A DNA stretch of 64,000 bases from Neptuniibacter sp. 1_MG-2023 (GTDB lineage Bacteria; Pseudomonadota; Gammaproteobacteria; Pseudomonadales; Balneatricaceae): positions 124,001 to 188,000 of the forward strand of contig NZ_JAUOQR010000004.1 in the NCBI RefSeq assembly GCF_030547185.1, given 5' to 3'. The first letter of the stretch is position 1. Every line of letters begins with the position of its first letter. Made by a program: the position numbers and the translations under genes. The notes beneath the pieces were generated by a model. That model saw only the letters and a list, made by a program, of their open reading frames with translations. It ran no database searches and was not told the DNA's origin. This document shows positions 7,928 through 15,631 of the stretch, piece after piece.

Positions 7928-8916
7928 TGCCCACTTTATCGATTCTCAACGATCGATGTTGCACACAGTTTAAGCAGCAAGGCTTTACCTTACTTGAATT
8001 AGTTTTAGTCATGCTCATTATCGGTTTAATCGCCAGTACCCCTTTAGCCTTTATTGATAACCAAGATAACCAGCTTCGTTATGATGAAACTTTAGCTAAA
8101 ATGAAGCTCATTGAGCGGGCTGTTTATAATCAATCCACCTACCAAAACCAACCGCTTTTATCCGGCTTTGTTGTCGATAATGGCGTTTTACCGCCTACCA
8201 GTGGCACGCCGTCGCAAGACCCTTCTGAGCTATTTCCTTTAATTGGAAAAAATGATGTCTGGAATATGGATAGCGGCAATGACTGGAGTTCATGGCAAGC
8301 GACTGCTCCTTATCTGAAGTTGAGTGCTTCAGGTAGTTCTTTAGCATCTTCCTCATATGCTCAGCTAAAAGGTTATCGCGGTGCTTATTTACAAGAAGGT
8401 GTCGATAGTAATAACGAGTTTTTAGATGGTTGGGGTGTAGGTTTTGAAGTGAGCAGCACAGCGATTGGTGATTACCAATTTAATTTTAAAGGGGATGATG
8501 GCTTACATCCTTCACCTTTCAATATATCCGTCTCTGGTGCAGTTTCGAGTTTAGATTGGCAGGTACCTTTGAATCAGCTTGATATTCAAGTAACGAATTA
8601 CAGTGCAAACCCTCAGAAAGTTGCGCTAGCTGTTTTTAAAAATAAAGCAGTTTCCACCCCAGCAGAGCGTTGGACGACCTATTATTTCTCAGTAGCTGCG
8701 GCTTCTGGGGGAGTACCTTCAATCGAAAGGTCTCGCTTGTTTACCTCATCAGAGTGGATGGAAAGTGGTGCTAGTGTCACGCCTTCAAGTACTTATATTC
8801 CCGCAGGGCAGCATGCTGTTTTTGTGATTGATGACGCTAATGACATTACAGGCTATGACCATCTCTTAGTTATCCCGCGTTCTACGCAACCATCTTTACA
8901 GTTCGAGGTTGATTAA
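7915..8916 (+). CDS. Pseudopilin, third of three (GspH/GspJ-like size)
   Basis: After a 23-residue leader comes G/FTLLELVLVMLIIGLIAS with Glu at +5, the class-III prepilin site. The 333-residue protein is large for a minor pseudopilin. It continues with a beta-rich, Ser-rich domain and a C-terminal region (about 210-330) that could be a carbohydrate- or protein-binding fold, which is a guess from composition only. It starts inside the end of the second pseudopilin and its stop codon shares a base with the start of the next gene. It is part of the operon, and its size would suit a tip subunit. Confidence 0.75.
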   Translation: MSTLMPTLSILNDRCCTQFKQQGFTLLELVLVMLIIGLIASTPLAFIDNQDNQLRYDETLAKMKLIERAVYNQSTYQNQPLLSGFVVDNGVLPPTSGTPSQDPSELFPLIGKNDVWNMDSGNDWSSWQATAPYLKLSASGSSLASSSYAQLKGYRGAYLQEGVDSNNEFLDGWGVGFEVSSTAIGDYQFNFKGDDGLHPSPFNISVSGAVSSLDWQVPLNQLDIQVTNYSANPQKVALAVFKNKAVSTPAERWTTYYFSVAAASGGVPSIERSRLFTSSEWMESGASVTPSSTYIPAGQHAVFVIDDANDITGYDHLLVIPRSTQPSLQFEVD

Positions 8917-10646
8917 TGTTGTCTTTCCTTCATAAAAAAACAGCGGGAAAAGGAATTCTTGTTCTTAAAGTCAACGGTTTTGATTTAAAAGCGACAGTTA
9001 TTAATGGGAGTCGTGATGAATTAAAAGTAACAGTTTCTGTTACCTCTCATAAGGTTGAGCCTATTGCTGCTTTAGGTGATGTCTTTGAGCAGTTGCAAAA
9101 TGTATTAGGTAAAAATATGCCTAATACAGTGCTATTACTGCATGTTAGCGCGATCTCCGGTTTGGTTGAGGTGACCGAGAGTTTTGAATCTGAAGATAAA
9201 GGCAATCTTCTGGAGATGCTGCGTTGGGAGATGGAAGGCATTGTTGCAACTCAATCGCCAAATTGGGACTTAGGTTGGTTGCTGATGGGGCGCGGTTATA
9301 TAAATGCTGAGCAGCGCGAGGCACTAACAACTTTGGTGGCTGAAGAAAAGAATATGGCGGCACAGCCGAGTGGGCGAGGTCCGATGCGGTATGGTGAGGT
9401 TGCTCTTCGTGAACAGATGGTATCCAAAGAGCAGATTTCAGAATGCTTACATATTCAACAGCAGTTGCAGTTATCTGATCAACGCTTACTCACTCAATGG
9501 CGGCCTCAATTAGAAAAAGCGTCTGATTCAGCGGGGATGCTGGATGGGAGCGATGCAGTCAAAAAATATTTATGTACTTCTATGCCTATTGCCCAGCATC
9601 AACAATGGTTGGAAGCTGTCAAAAAAATAAGTGGTTCAGCTAATGTACCTCGTCTTAATTTAAGACAGGTTTATCCTTTTGCTGGCTCGACAGTACCTTT
9701 AGTGGGTGAGAGTGATGAAACCATTCTGCTAACTGAATTTCATCAAGCTTATATCTATTGTGCGGTACTTTCTAATGGCCGTGTATTAGATGCTGCCATG
9801 ATTAAGTGTTCTAACCAGCCGGTAGATATCTCAGCGGTGGCCGACCTTATAGGCAATGGGGCTTTTGTTGATATAGCACGTTGGTTTGTTGCTGATTTTA
9901 ATCATGCTTATTCAGAGCAGATCTCATATCTTGAAACTGTTTTGGCGCTTACACCAGAGTCGTTAGTCAGTCGTACGCAACTTAATGATGAGGCGCTGTT
10001 ATGTGAACTTGGTGTTGCCCAACACTTTTTGGGGGCATCACCACTCTTATTAGCTCCACTAGCGGGTATGCCGCCGCCAGATCCTTTTTATCGCAGTAAA
10101 AACTTTAAAGTCTTTATGGGAGTGTTAACTGTCCCACTTTTTATTGCTGCTTATGAGGGCTATTACCATTGGACGCTTGAGAATATTAAGCGGGAGTTGA
10201 TTACAAAAGAGGAGCAGTTGAATCGACTTAAAGAGTCTAAAAAAGAGCAGCGTAAAGAATCTCAAGAAGCGGGAAAAAATATCCAGTTATTTGAGGCAAA
10301 ACAGAAAGATCTGACTCAGCTCCAATCTGAAAAGCAGTTGGTAGAACAAGTTATTGTTAAACGGCAGGCATTTATGGCGCGTTTATTACCCGTACTGTCT
10401 GAAAGTATTAATGATGGGGTCGTGCTGGAAACACTTAAAGAAACTAAGTGGTATGAGTTCTCTTTGACAGGAAAAGCGGTAGATCAAGCTAGTATTGATG
10501 ACTTTAACCAAGTGCTATCTATCAGTTTAGAGGCGCTGCATATGTATGTAGCTAAAAGCCCTAGTAACTTTAGTGGTGATACGGCTTTGATGCAAAACGG
10601 TGTTTATGCTTTTGAGTTTTTGCTTAAACATCAGGAGGCAGAATAA
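8916..10646 (+). CDS. GspL-like (PilM-PilN fusion) inner-membrane platform protein with inserted MshEN-like repeats
   Basis: The 576-residue protein has a cytoplasmic actin-like PilM-type region (about 1-110 and 215-370), one membrane helix at about 398-414 and a coiled coil (about 420-480) leading to a PilN-like periplasmic domain. That is the layout of GspL. Between the two PilM halves are two tandem repeats, residues 118-146 and 158-184, of the pattern LGxxL-xxG-I/V-xxxQ-xxxL found in the N-terminal domain of MshE/GspE ATPases (T2SSE_N). In MshE such paired repeats bind c-di-GMP; whether these do is inference. Stop and start codons overlap those of its neighbours. Confidence 0.75.
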   Translation: MLSFLHKKTAGKGILVLKVNGFDLKATVINGSRDELKVTVSVTSHKVEPIAALGDVFEQLQNVLGKNMPNTVLLLHVSAISGLVEVTESFESEDKGNLLEMLRWEMEGIVATQSPNWDLGWLLMGRGYINAEQREALTTLVAEEKNMAAQPSGRGPMRYGEVALREQMVSKEQISECLHIQQQLQLSDQRLLTQWRPQLEKASDSAGMLDGSDAVKKYLCTSMPIAQHQQWLEAVKKISGSANVPRLNLRQVYPFAGSTVPLVGESDETILLTEFHQAYIYCAVLSNGRVLDAAMIKCSNQPVDISAVADLIGNGAFVDIARWFVADFNHAYSEQISYLETVLALTPESLVSRTQLNDEALLCELGVAQHFLGASPLLLAPLAGMPPPDPFYRSKNFKVFMGVLTVPLFIAAYEGYYHWTLENIKRELITKEEQLNRLKESKKEQRKESQEAGKNIQLFEAKQKDLTQLQSEKQLVEQVIVKRQAFMARLLPVLSESINDGVVLETLKETKWYEFSLTGKAVDQASIDDFNQVLSISLEALHMYVAKSPSNFSGDTALMQNGVYAFEFLLKHQEAE

Positions 10647-11281
10647 TGTCGTTGTTTGAGACTATGGCGCCACGGGAAAAATTGTTGTTACTGGTTTTAG
10701 GATTGACCTTGGTTCTAGGTGGCTACTTTTTTACCCGGGGATCAGATCTAAATACACAAGTTTTGATTTTAGATGAGCAGTTGCAATCGGCTAAAGACAA
10801 AATATCCCGAGAACAAAAGAGGGATAAGAAAATTGTTATACCTGAATTAAACGGTAAGCAGATTAAATCTAAAGATATTAAAAAATTGGATCTGCTCGTT
10901 GAGGAAGAAAAAGCACTCTTGTCAGGGTTTGGGCATGTATTTGTTGACCTACGCGATAAAACAAAAGTTGCTCAATTGGTAGGCGAGGTGAACCGTAATG
11001 CGAAAGAAAGCAACTTGCAGCTGCTCTCTAAAGTTCAAAGCGAAGCGAACCTCATTCAGTTTGTTTCTACAAAAACGAAGAAGGTCTCTGCTTCATCTCT
11101 GAATAGGCCCCTGTATGACCTGCATTTACAGGGTGGATATAGTGCATTGCATGGTTTTATTCAAAGACTCTCTAAATTGGAATACTCAGTTGTTCCGATC
11201 AAAGTACAGATTAGCCGAACTGACCGCACAGCATTGGGTGGCGGGCATGTATTAGATATTCAGATTACGTTGGCATTGTGA
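10646..11281 (+). CDS. PilO/GspM-like periplasmic platform protein
   Basis: This bitopic protein of 211 residues has a short cytoplasmic start, a membrane helix at about residues 13-29 (KLLLLVLGLTLVLGGYFF), a coiled coil rich in Lys/Glu (about 35-80) and a C-terminal alpha/beta domain of about 110 residues. This is the architecture of PilO and GspM, which pair with PilN/GspL. It starts on the last base of the GspL-like gene and its stop overlaps the start of the PilT-like ATPase. It should form the periplasmic ring that links the inner-membrane platform with the PilP-like protein and the secretin. Confidence 0.72.
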   Translation: MSLFETMAPREKLLLLVLGLTLVLGGYFFTRGSDLNTQVLILDEQLQSAKDKISREQKRDKKIVIPELNGKQIKSKDIKKLDLLVEEEKALLSGFGHVFVDLRDKTKVAQLVGEVNRNAKESNLQLLSKVQSEANLIQFVSTKTKKVSASSLNRPLYDLHLQGGYSALHGFIQRLSKLEYSVVPIKVQISRTDRTALGGGHVLDIQITLAL

Positions 11282-12369
11282 TGAATAGTCATTTTTATAA
11301 ACAACAATTTGAAGATCTTTTGGCGTCTATGTTGGCACTCGGTGCCTCTGATATGCATGGCTCTGTAGATGTTTATCCGGTTTTTCGTATACAGGGAGAG
11401 TTACTCGAACAGAACCAGTTGGCTGTTTTAGAAAAAGGGACGCTGAAAGGGATGGCAGAGGCGCTTTTATCAGCAGAGCAGTTTGAGCATTTAACAACTC
11501 AACGTAGTTGTGACTTAGGTTATAGCAACGGGGTGGGTGAGCGTTTTCGGTTGAATTTTTATTTCGAGCGAGGAGGTTTAGCATTTGCGGTACGTGCATT
11601 AAATAATGCTTTTTGTACTTTCGAAGAGTTACGACTTCCCGCGCAACTAGAGGCTATTGCCGGCCAAAAGGATGGTCTAGTGCTTGTAACGGGTACTACA
11701 GGTAGTGGTAAATCTACAACCTTAGCGAGCATGATTAATAAGATTAATGAAGAGCGAGCCTGCCATATTCTGACGATTGAGGACCCGATAGAGTTTGTTC
11801 ATCCGAATAAACGTTCGGTCGTCCATCAGCGAGAGGTCGGTGAGGATGTATTGAGCTTTGCTGATGCTATTCGCAGTGCTATGCGAGAAGATCCTGACGT
11901 TATGCTGTTAGGCGAAATGCGAGATCTTGAAACTATGCACGCGGCAATTACTGCTGCGGAAACCGGACATCTTGTGTTTGCGACACTGCATACTAATGAT
12001 GCGGTGGGTGTTATAGATCGTCTTGTAGGTATGTTCCCTGGGAATCTGCAAAATACCGTTCGTCAGCAACTTTCCATGAGTTTACGTGCTGTAGTCACAC
12101 AAATATTAGTACCCTCCGCAGATGGCTCTGGTCGTGTACCTGTGAATGAAATCCTGATGGTTAACGGTGCAGTGTCGAATCTGATCCGTGAGAAAAACTC
12201 TGCACAGATTCGTTCAGTGATGGAAACAGGTCGCTCACAAGGTAATCAAACCCTTGAATATGCTTTAGCTCTGCGCGTTAAAGATAAGCTAATTACTTAT
12301 GAAAAAGCGCTGCAGTTAACCTATAGAAAAGAGCAGTTTGAAAACGCGCTCAAGGTTTTAAATAGGTAG
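11281..12369 (+). CDS. PilT-like secretion/retraction ATPase
   Basis: This 362-residue member of the secretion ATPase superfamily has a Walker A GTTGSGKST at about 138-146, an Asp-box region (LTIEDPIEFVH), a Walker-B-like LLGEMRD and a His-box ATLHTNDA. It lacks the CxxC zinc motif and the long N-domain of PilB/GspE. These features match PilT/PilU, the ATPases that disassemble pili. The ATG at 11281 overlaps the TGA of the previous gene (TGATG); the frame also has a GTG one codon earlier. A PilB-like ATPase follows 4 bp later. A retraction-type ATPase inside a pseudopilin operon is unusual for a T2SS. Confidence 0.88.
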   Translation: MNSHFYKQQFEDLLASMLALGASDMHGSVDVYPVFRIQGELLEQNQLAVLEKGTLKGMAEALLSAEQFEHLTTQRSCDLGYSNGVGERFRLNFYFERGGLAFAVRALNNAFCTFEELRLPAQLEAIAGQKDGLVLVTGTTGSGKSTTLASMINKINEERACHILTIEDPIEFVHPNKRSVVHQREVGEDVLSFADAIRSAMREDPDVMLLGEMRDLETMHAAITAAETGHLVFATLHTNDAVGVIDRLVGMFPGNLQNTVRQQLSMSLRAVVTQILVPSADGSGRVPVNEILMVNGAVSNLIREKNSAQIRSVMETGRSQGNQTLEYALALRVKDKLITYEKALQLTYRKEQFENALKVLNR

Positions 12370-12373
12370 GCTT

Positions 12374-14005
12374 ATGGCGATTCGAGGAAAAGGTCTGCTT
12401 GAGGCAGCATTAAATCAAGGTCTTATAACCCCTGAGCAGCAAACAGAGGCGCGTTTAAATGCACGTCGTTTTCAGTTGGATGAGGTGACTGCACTTTGCT
12501 ATCAGCAGCGCTTATCTCTAAGTAGCTTTTATCACGCTTATGCCAGCGAACAGGGATTACTTTTTGTTCGTTCATCGCAGGTTCGTATTAATAAGAAACA
12601 GCTGAATTTAGTGCCTCAAAGTCTTGTTCGTCAGTGGCGTATTTTACCTATTGAGGTTGCATCTAATGATGATGAGGCGATATATGTTGTTACTGACTCG
12701 CCTGAAAACCCTGCACTGGAGAAGCAAGTACAACGGATTTTTAAAACCGATATTAAGCTCTGTGTAACCGATCCGGAAACCTTCGAAAGCTGCTTACGTA
12801 TAGATCTAGAGATACACACCCCTGAAGTAGGGTTTGATGCGGTGGAATCATTTAAGCAGCTATTAAATTCTGCCTATATGCACCGCGCTTCGGATATACA
12901 TATTGAGCCTCAGGCGGAATCTTATTTGATTCGTTTTAGGGTTGATGGACGTTTACAGCAGTATGGTAAGCGTTTTTCGCTAGCTGAAGGCAGCTCTTTG
13001 GTTAGTCGTATTAAAGTAATGTCCCATCTGGATATTGCGGAAACGCGCATGCCTCAAGATGGCGGCGCTGATTATGTAACACCTTCCAATATAGAGTTTG
13101 AAATGAGGGTGGCGACTGCGCCAACCAAGCATGGGGAAAGGGTTACACTGCGACTATTAGGGACAGATAATCAGCTCTTGACCTTAACCCAACTGGGTAT
13201 GTCATCTGAAACCTTACGCCAGTTTAGTCGTGTTATTGCGCAACCCCATGGCATCGTTCTTATTACAGGGCCGACCGGTAGTGGTAAATCAACAACACTC
13301 TATGCCGCGCTTACTCAGTTAAAGTCCGAAAGTACGAATATTCTTACGGCTGAAGATCCTGTGGAGATGGTTGTAGAGGGTGTTTCGCAAGTACAGATGA
13401 ATGCCAAAGTAAATTTCGCCTCGGCGCTACGTAGTTTTCTGCGTCATGATCCTGATGTGATTATGGTGGGGGAGATACGTGATCCAGAAACGGCTGAAAT
13501 TGCACTTAAAGCAGCGACTACAGGTCATATGGTTTTATCTACTTTGCACACCAACTCGGCGATTGCCAGTGTAACAAGGCTTAAAAATATTGGCTTAGAG
13601 CCGTTTATGATCGCTTCTAGTTTACAGGGAGTCGTGGCCCAGCGCTTGGCGAGAAGGCTTTGCCAGCATTGTAAGTTAGAGATGGAGGCCGACTTAGCTG
13701 AGTTAGATGCTTTAGGTATAGAGGAAACAGACCAGGTGGTGATGCTTTCTCATCCTCAGGGCTGTTCTCTCTGTGATGGCACAGGTTTTAAAGGTAGGAT
13801 CGCGCTGTTTGAAACCTTGTGGGTGGATGATCTCCTTCGTGAGTTAATTACCCAGGGTGCTGACGAACAACAGTTACGTAAGCATGCGCAATACTATGTC
13901 AGCCTAGCCCATGATGGCTGTGAGAAAGTGATTCAGGGGTTAACTACATTAGATGAGCTGAAGCATTTAGGTTTAGTGCATAGGTTAGTGGAGGAGGGTA
14001 GATGA
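12374..14005 (+). CDS. PilB/GspE-type assembly ATPase
   Basis: The 543-residue protein powers pseudopilus assembly. The N-terminus contains one MshEN-like half repeat (LLEAALNQGLITPEQQ near residues 8-23). The C-terminal ATPase has a Walker A GPTGSGKST at 299-307, a Walker-B-like MVGEIRDPETA, a His-box STLHTNSA and a tetra-cysteine zinc site (CQHC and CSLC) near residues 430-470. It is somewhat shorter than typical PilB (about 565). It sits between the PilT-like ATPase and the PilC/GspF gene and overlaps the latter by 4 bp. It is cytoplasmic and should dock on the GspL-like protein and the GspF-like membrane protein. Confidence 0.9.
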   Translation: MAIRGKGLLEAALNQGLITPEQQTEARLNARRFQLDEVTALCYQQRLSLSSFYHAYASEQGLLFVRSSQVRINKKQLNLVPQSLVRQWRILPIEVASNDDEAIYVVTDSPENPALEKQVQRIFKTDIKLCVTDPETFESCLRIDLEIHTPEVGFDAVESFKQLLNSAYMHRASDIHIEPQAESYLIRFRVDGRLQQYGKRFSLAEGSSLVSRIKVMSHLDIAETRMPQDGGADYVTPSNIEFEMRVATAPTKHGERVTLRLLGTDNQLLTLTQLGMSSETLRQFSRVIAQPHGIVLITGPTGSGKSTTLYAALTQLKSESTNILTAEDPVEMVVEGVSQVQMNAKVNFASALRSFLRHDPDVIMVGEIRDPETAEIALKAATTGHMVLSTLHTNSAIASVTRLKNIGLEPFMIASSLQGVVAQRLARRLCQHCKLEMEADLAELDALGIEETDQVVMLSHPQGCSLCDGTGFKGRIALFETLWVDDLLRELITQGADEQQLRKHAQYYVSLAHDGCEKVIQGLTTLDELKHLGLVHRLVEEGR

Positions 14006-15216
14006 AGTTCTCCTACAACGGTATTAGCACATCGGGCGATGCTCGCAGTGGCACTATTTCGGCGGTCGACCATGATGCGGCAATCGCCAAACTGCAGAAT
14101 AAAGGTATCTATATTACCGATATTCATGAAAGTACATCTAAAAACGAGAAGAATAAGCCGAATGTTGGTTTATTGGATGAGATCAGTGCGCTTCTACCGA
14201 TTAAAAATTCACAAAAAATATTTTTCTTTAGGCAGTTTGCGTTAATGCTTCGCTCTGGGCTTTCGGTGACTGAAGGGCTCAATATATTAAGGGGAATACA
14301 GCGGGGAGGAATGCTTCGGATCATTGATGATATGAATGATCAAATTAGCGCAGGCCGATCCTTCTCCCAAGCGATGGAAAAGCATGAAGCTATATTTACG
14401 CCTTTAGCCTTGCATATGATTCGCAGCGCAGAAGCTAGTGGTGAATTAGAACCAGCGTTAGTACGTATCGCGAGTTTTATGGAGCGTCAGGCGGAGATTA
14501 AAAGCCAATTAATTTCCACCATGACCTACCCTGCGGTTGTGCTGTTTATGACGGTGGGTGTGTTTATCTTCTTGATGTCTACTGTCATACCTAAATTTGC
14601 TGCTTTCTTTGCAAAAACGGGTCGCGTTCCGCCACCGGAGATGCTGCAGATGATGGGTATTTCTAATTTTATTCATCAATATTGGTGGCTGATTATCGTT
14701 TGCATTATTGCCATCTTAGTTTCCATTTTTATTACCTATAGGCAGCCCAAAGGGCGTTTGTTTCTAGACCTGATTCTTCTGAAGATGCCGCTTATAGGCA
14801 AGATGATTTCAGCTAGCTCAATGTCGCAGATTACTTGGGGGCTAACCAGTATGTTGCAAAGTGGCATATCTGTTGTGCAGTCGTTACAGATTATTAGCTC
14901 TTTGATTAATAACAAAATGATTGCTCGGGATATATCTCAAGCAGCAGAGGATATTTTGTGTGGCGATGATATGGGGAAAAGCTTTCGTAAACCTCATATT
15001 GAAGGGCTTATTCAAGAGATGACGCTGGTGGGTGAACGTACCGGGAATATGGTACAGGTGATGCAAGATGCAGGTAGTTTTTATGAGGAGCGGGTGCGTT
15101 CAATTACAAAAGCGTTGGCCGCTGCGATGGAGCCTATATCAATTCTGATGATCGGTGGGATTGTCGGATATGTCTACTATGGCTTCTTTAAATCAATGTT
15201 TGCTGTATCGGGTTAG
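14002..15216 (+). CDS. PilC/GspF-type inner-membrane platform protein
   Basis: The 404-residue protein has two repeats of the T2SSF domain, each ending in a membrane helix (about 170-195, 222-242 and 375-395). Motifs include FFRQFALMLRSGLSV in the first repeat and MSQITWGLTSMLQSGISV in the second, both typical of the family. The N-terminus MKFSYNGISTSGDARSG is the usual short cytoplasmic start. It begins on the ATGA overlap with the assembly ATPase, so expression is coupled. It is expected to be turned by the ATPase to insert or extract pseudopilin subunits from the inner membrane. Confidence 0.9.
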   Translation: MKFSYNGISTSGDARSGTISAVDHDAAIAKLQNKGIYITDIHESTSKNEKNKPNVGLLDEISALLPIKNSQKIFFFRQFALMLRSGLSVTEGLNILRGIQRGGMLRIIDDMNDQISAGRSFSQAMEKHEAIFTPLALHMIRSAEASGELEPALVRIASFMERQAEIKSQLISTMTYPAVVLFMTVGVFIFLMSTVIPKFAAFFAKTGRVPPPEMLQMMGISNFIHQYWWLIIVCIIAILVSIFITYRQPKGRLFLDLILLKMPLIGKMISASSMSQITWGLTSMLQSGISVVQSLQIISSLINNKMIARDISQAAEDILCGDDMGKSFRKPHIEGLIQEMTLVGERTGNMVQVMQDAGSFYEERVRSITKALAAAMEPISILMIGGIVGYVYYGFFKSMFAVSG

Positions 15217-15223
15217 GTGTTTT

Positions 15224-15631
15224 ATGAATCGGATTTTTTTATTAATTATGTTGGTTGTTTTTAATACCGCGCATGCAGAGGAAATCTTGGTGATGCGTGA
15301 CCCTTTTAGTGAGCCACAAATACTTAAAAATACAGAGGAGGCTGGTGGTATTAATGGGGTGCTGAGTACCTTTGGTCGTGGTTTCAGACGTATGCCTGAT
15401 GACGTGAAGGTGCCGGTGCTGTTGTTTAAAGGTTATGTAGATAGGGGAAAAAGCCTCCCACCTATGGCATTGATCGAAGTCGCAGGGGATCGTGTTCACA
15501 TGGTGACGGTAGGGGATGAGATTAATATTGATCCAACCAACCCTAGGCATGCAATAAGAATAACAAAGATTTCAAGGTTAAGTCTCACTATTGAGGCGGG
15601 TACTTTGGGGCAGATGAAGGTGCTTCGCTAA
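15224..15631 (+). CDS. PilP/GspC-like periplasmic connector
   Basis: This 135-residue exported protein has a signal peptide cleaved near AHA-E (residue 19) and a mature N-terminus containing RDPFSEP, which recalls the DPF motif of PilP and MshK-type proteins. A C-terminal beta-rich domain (about 60-135) resembles the HR domain of GspC/PilP. The ATG at 15224 is chosen because an N-terminal extension would lie inside the upstream gene and remove the signal peptide from the start. It is placed between the platform genes and the secretin, as expected for a connector. Its stop overlaps the secretin start by 1 bp. Confidence 0.68.
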   Translation: MNRIFLLIMLVVFNTAHAEEILVMRDPFSEPQILKNTEEAGGINGVLSTFGRGFRRMPDDVKVPVLLFKGYVDRGKSLPPMALIEVAGDRVHMVTVGDEINIDPTNPRHAIRITKISRLSLTIEAGTLGQMKVLR

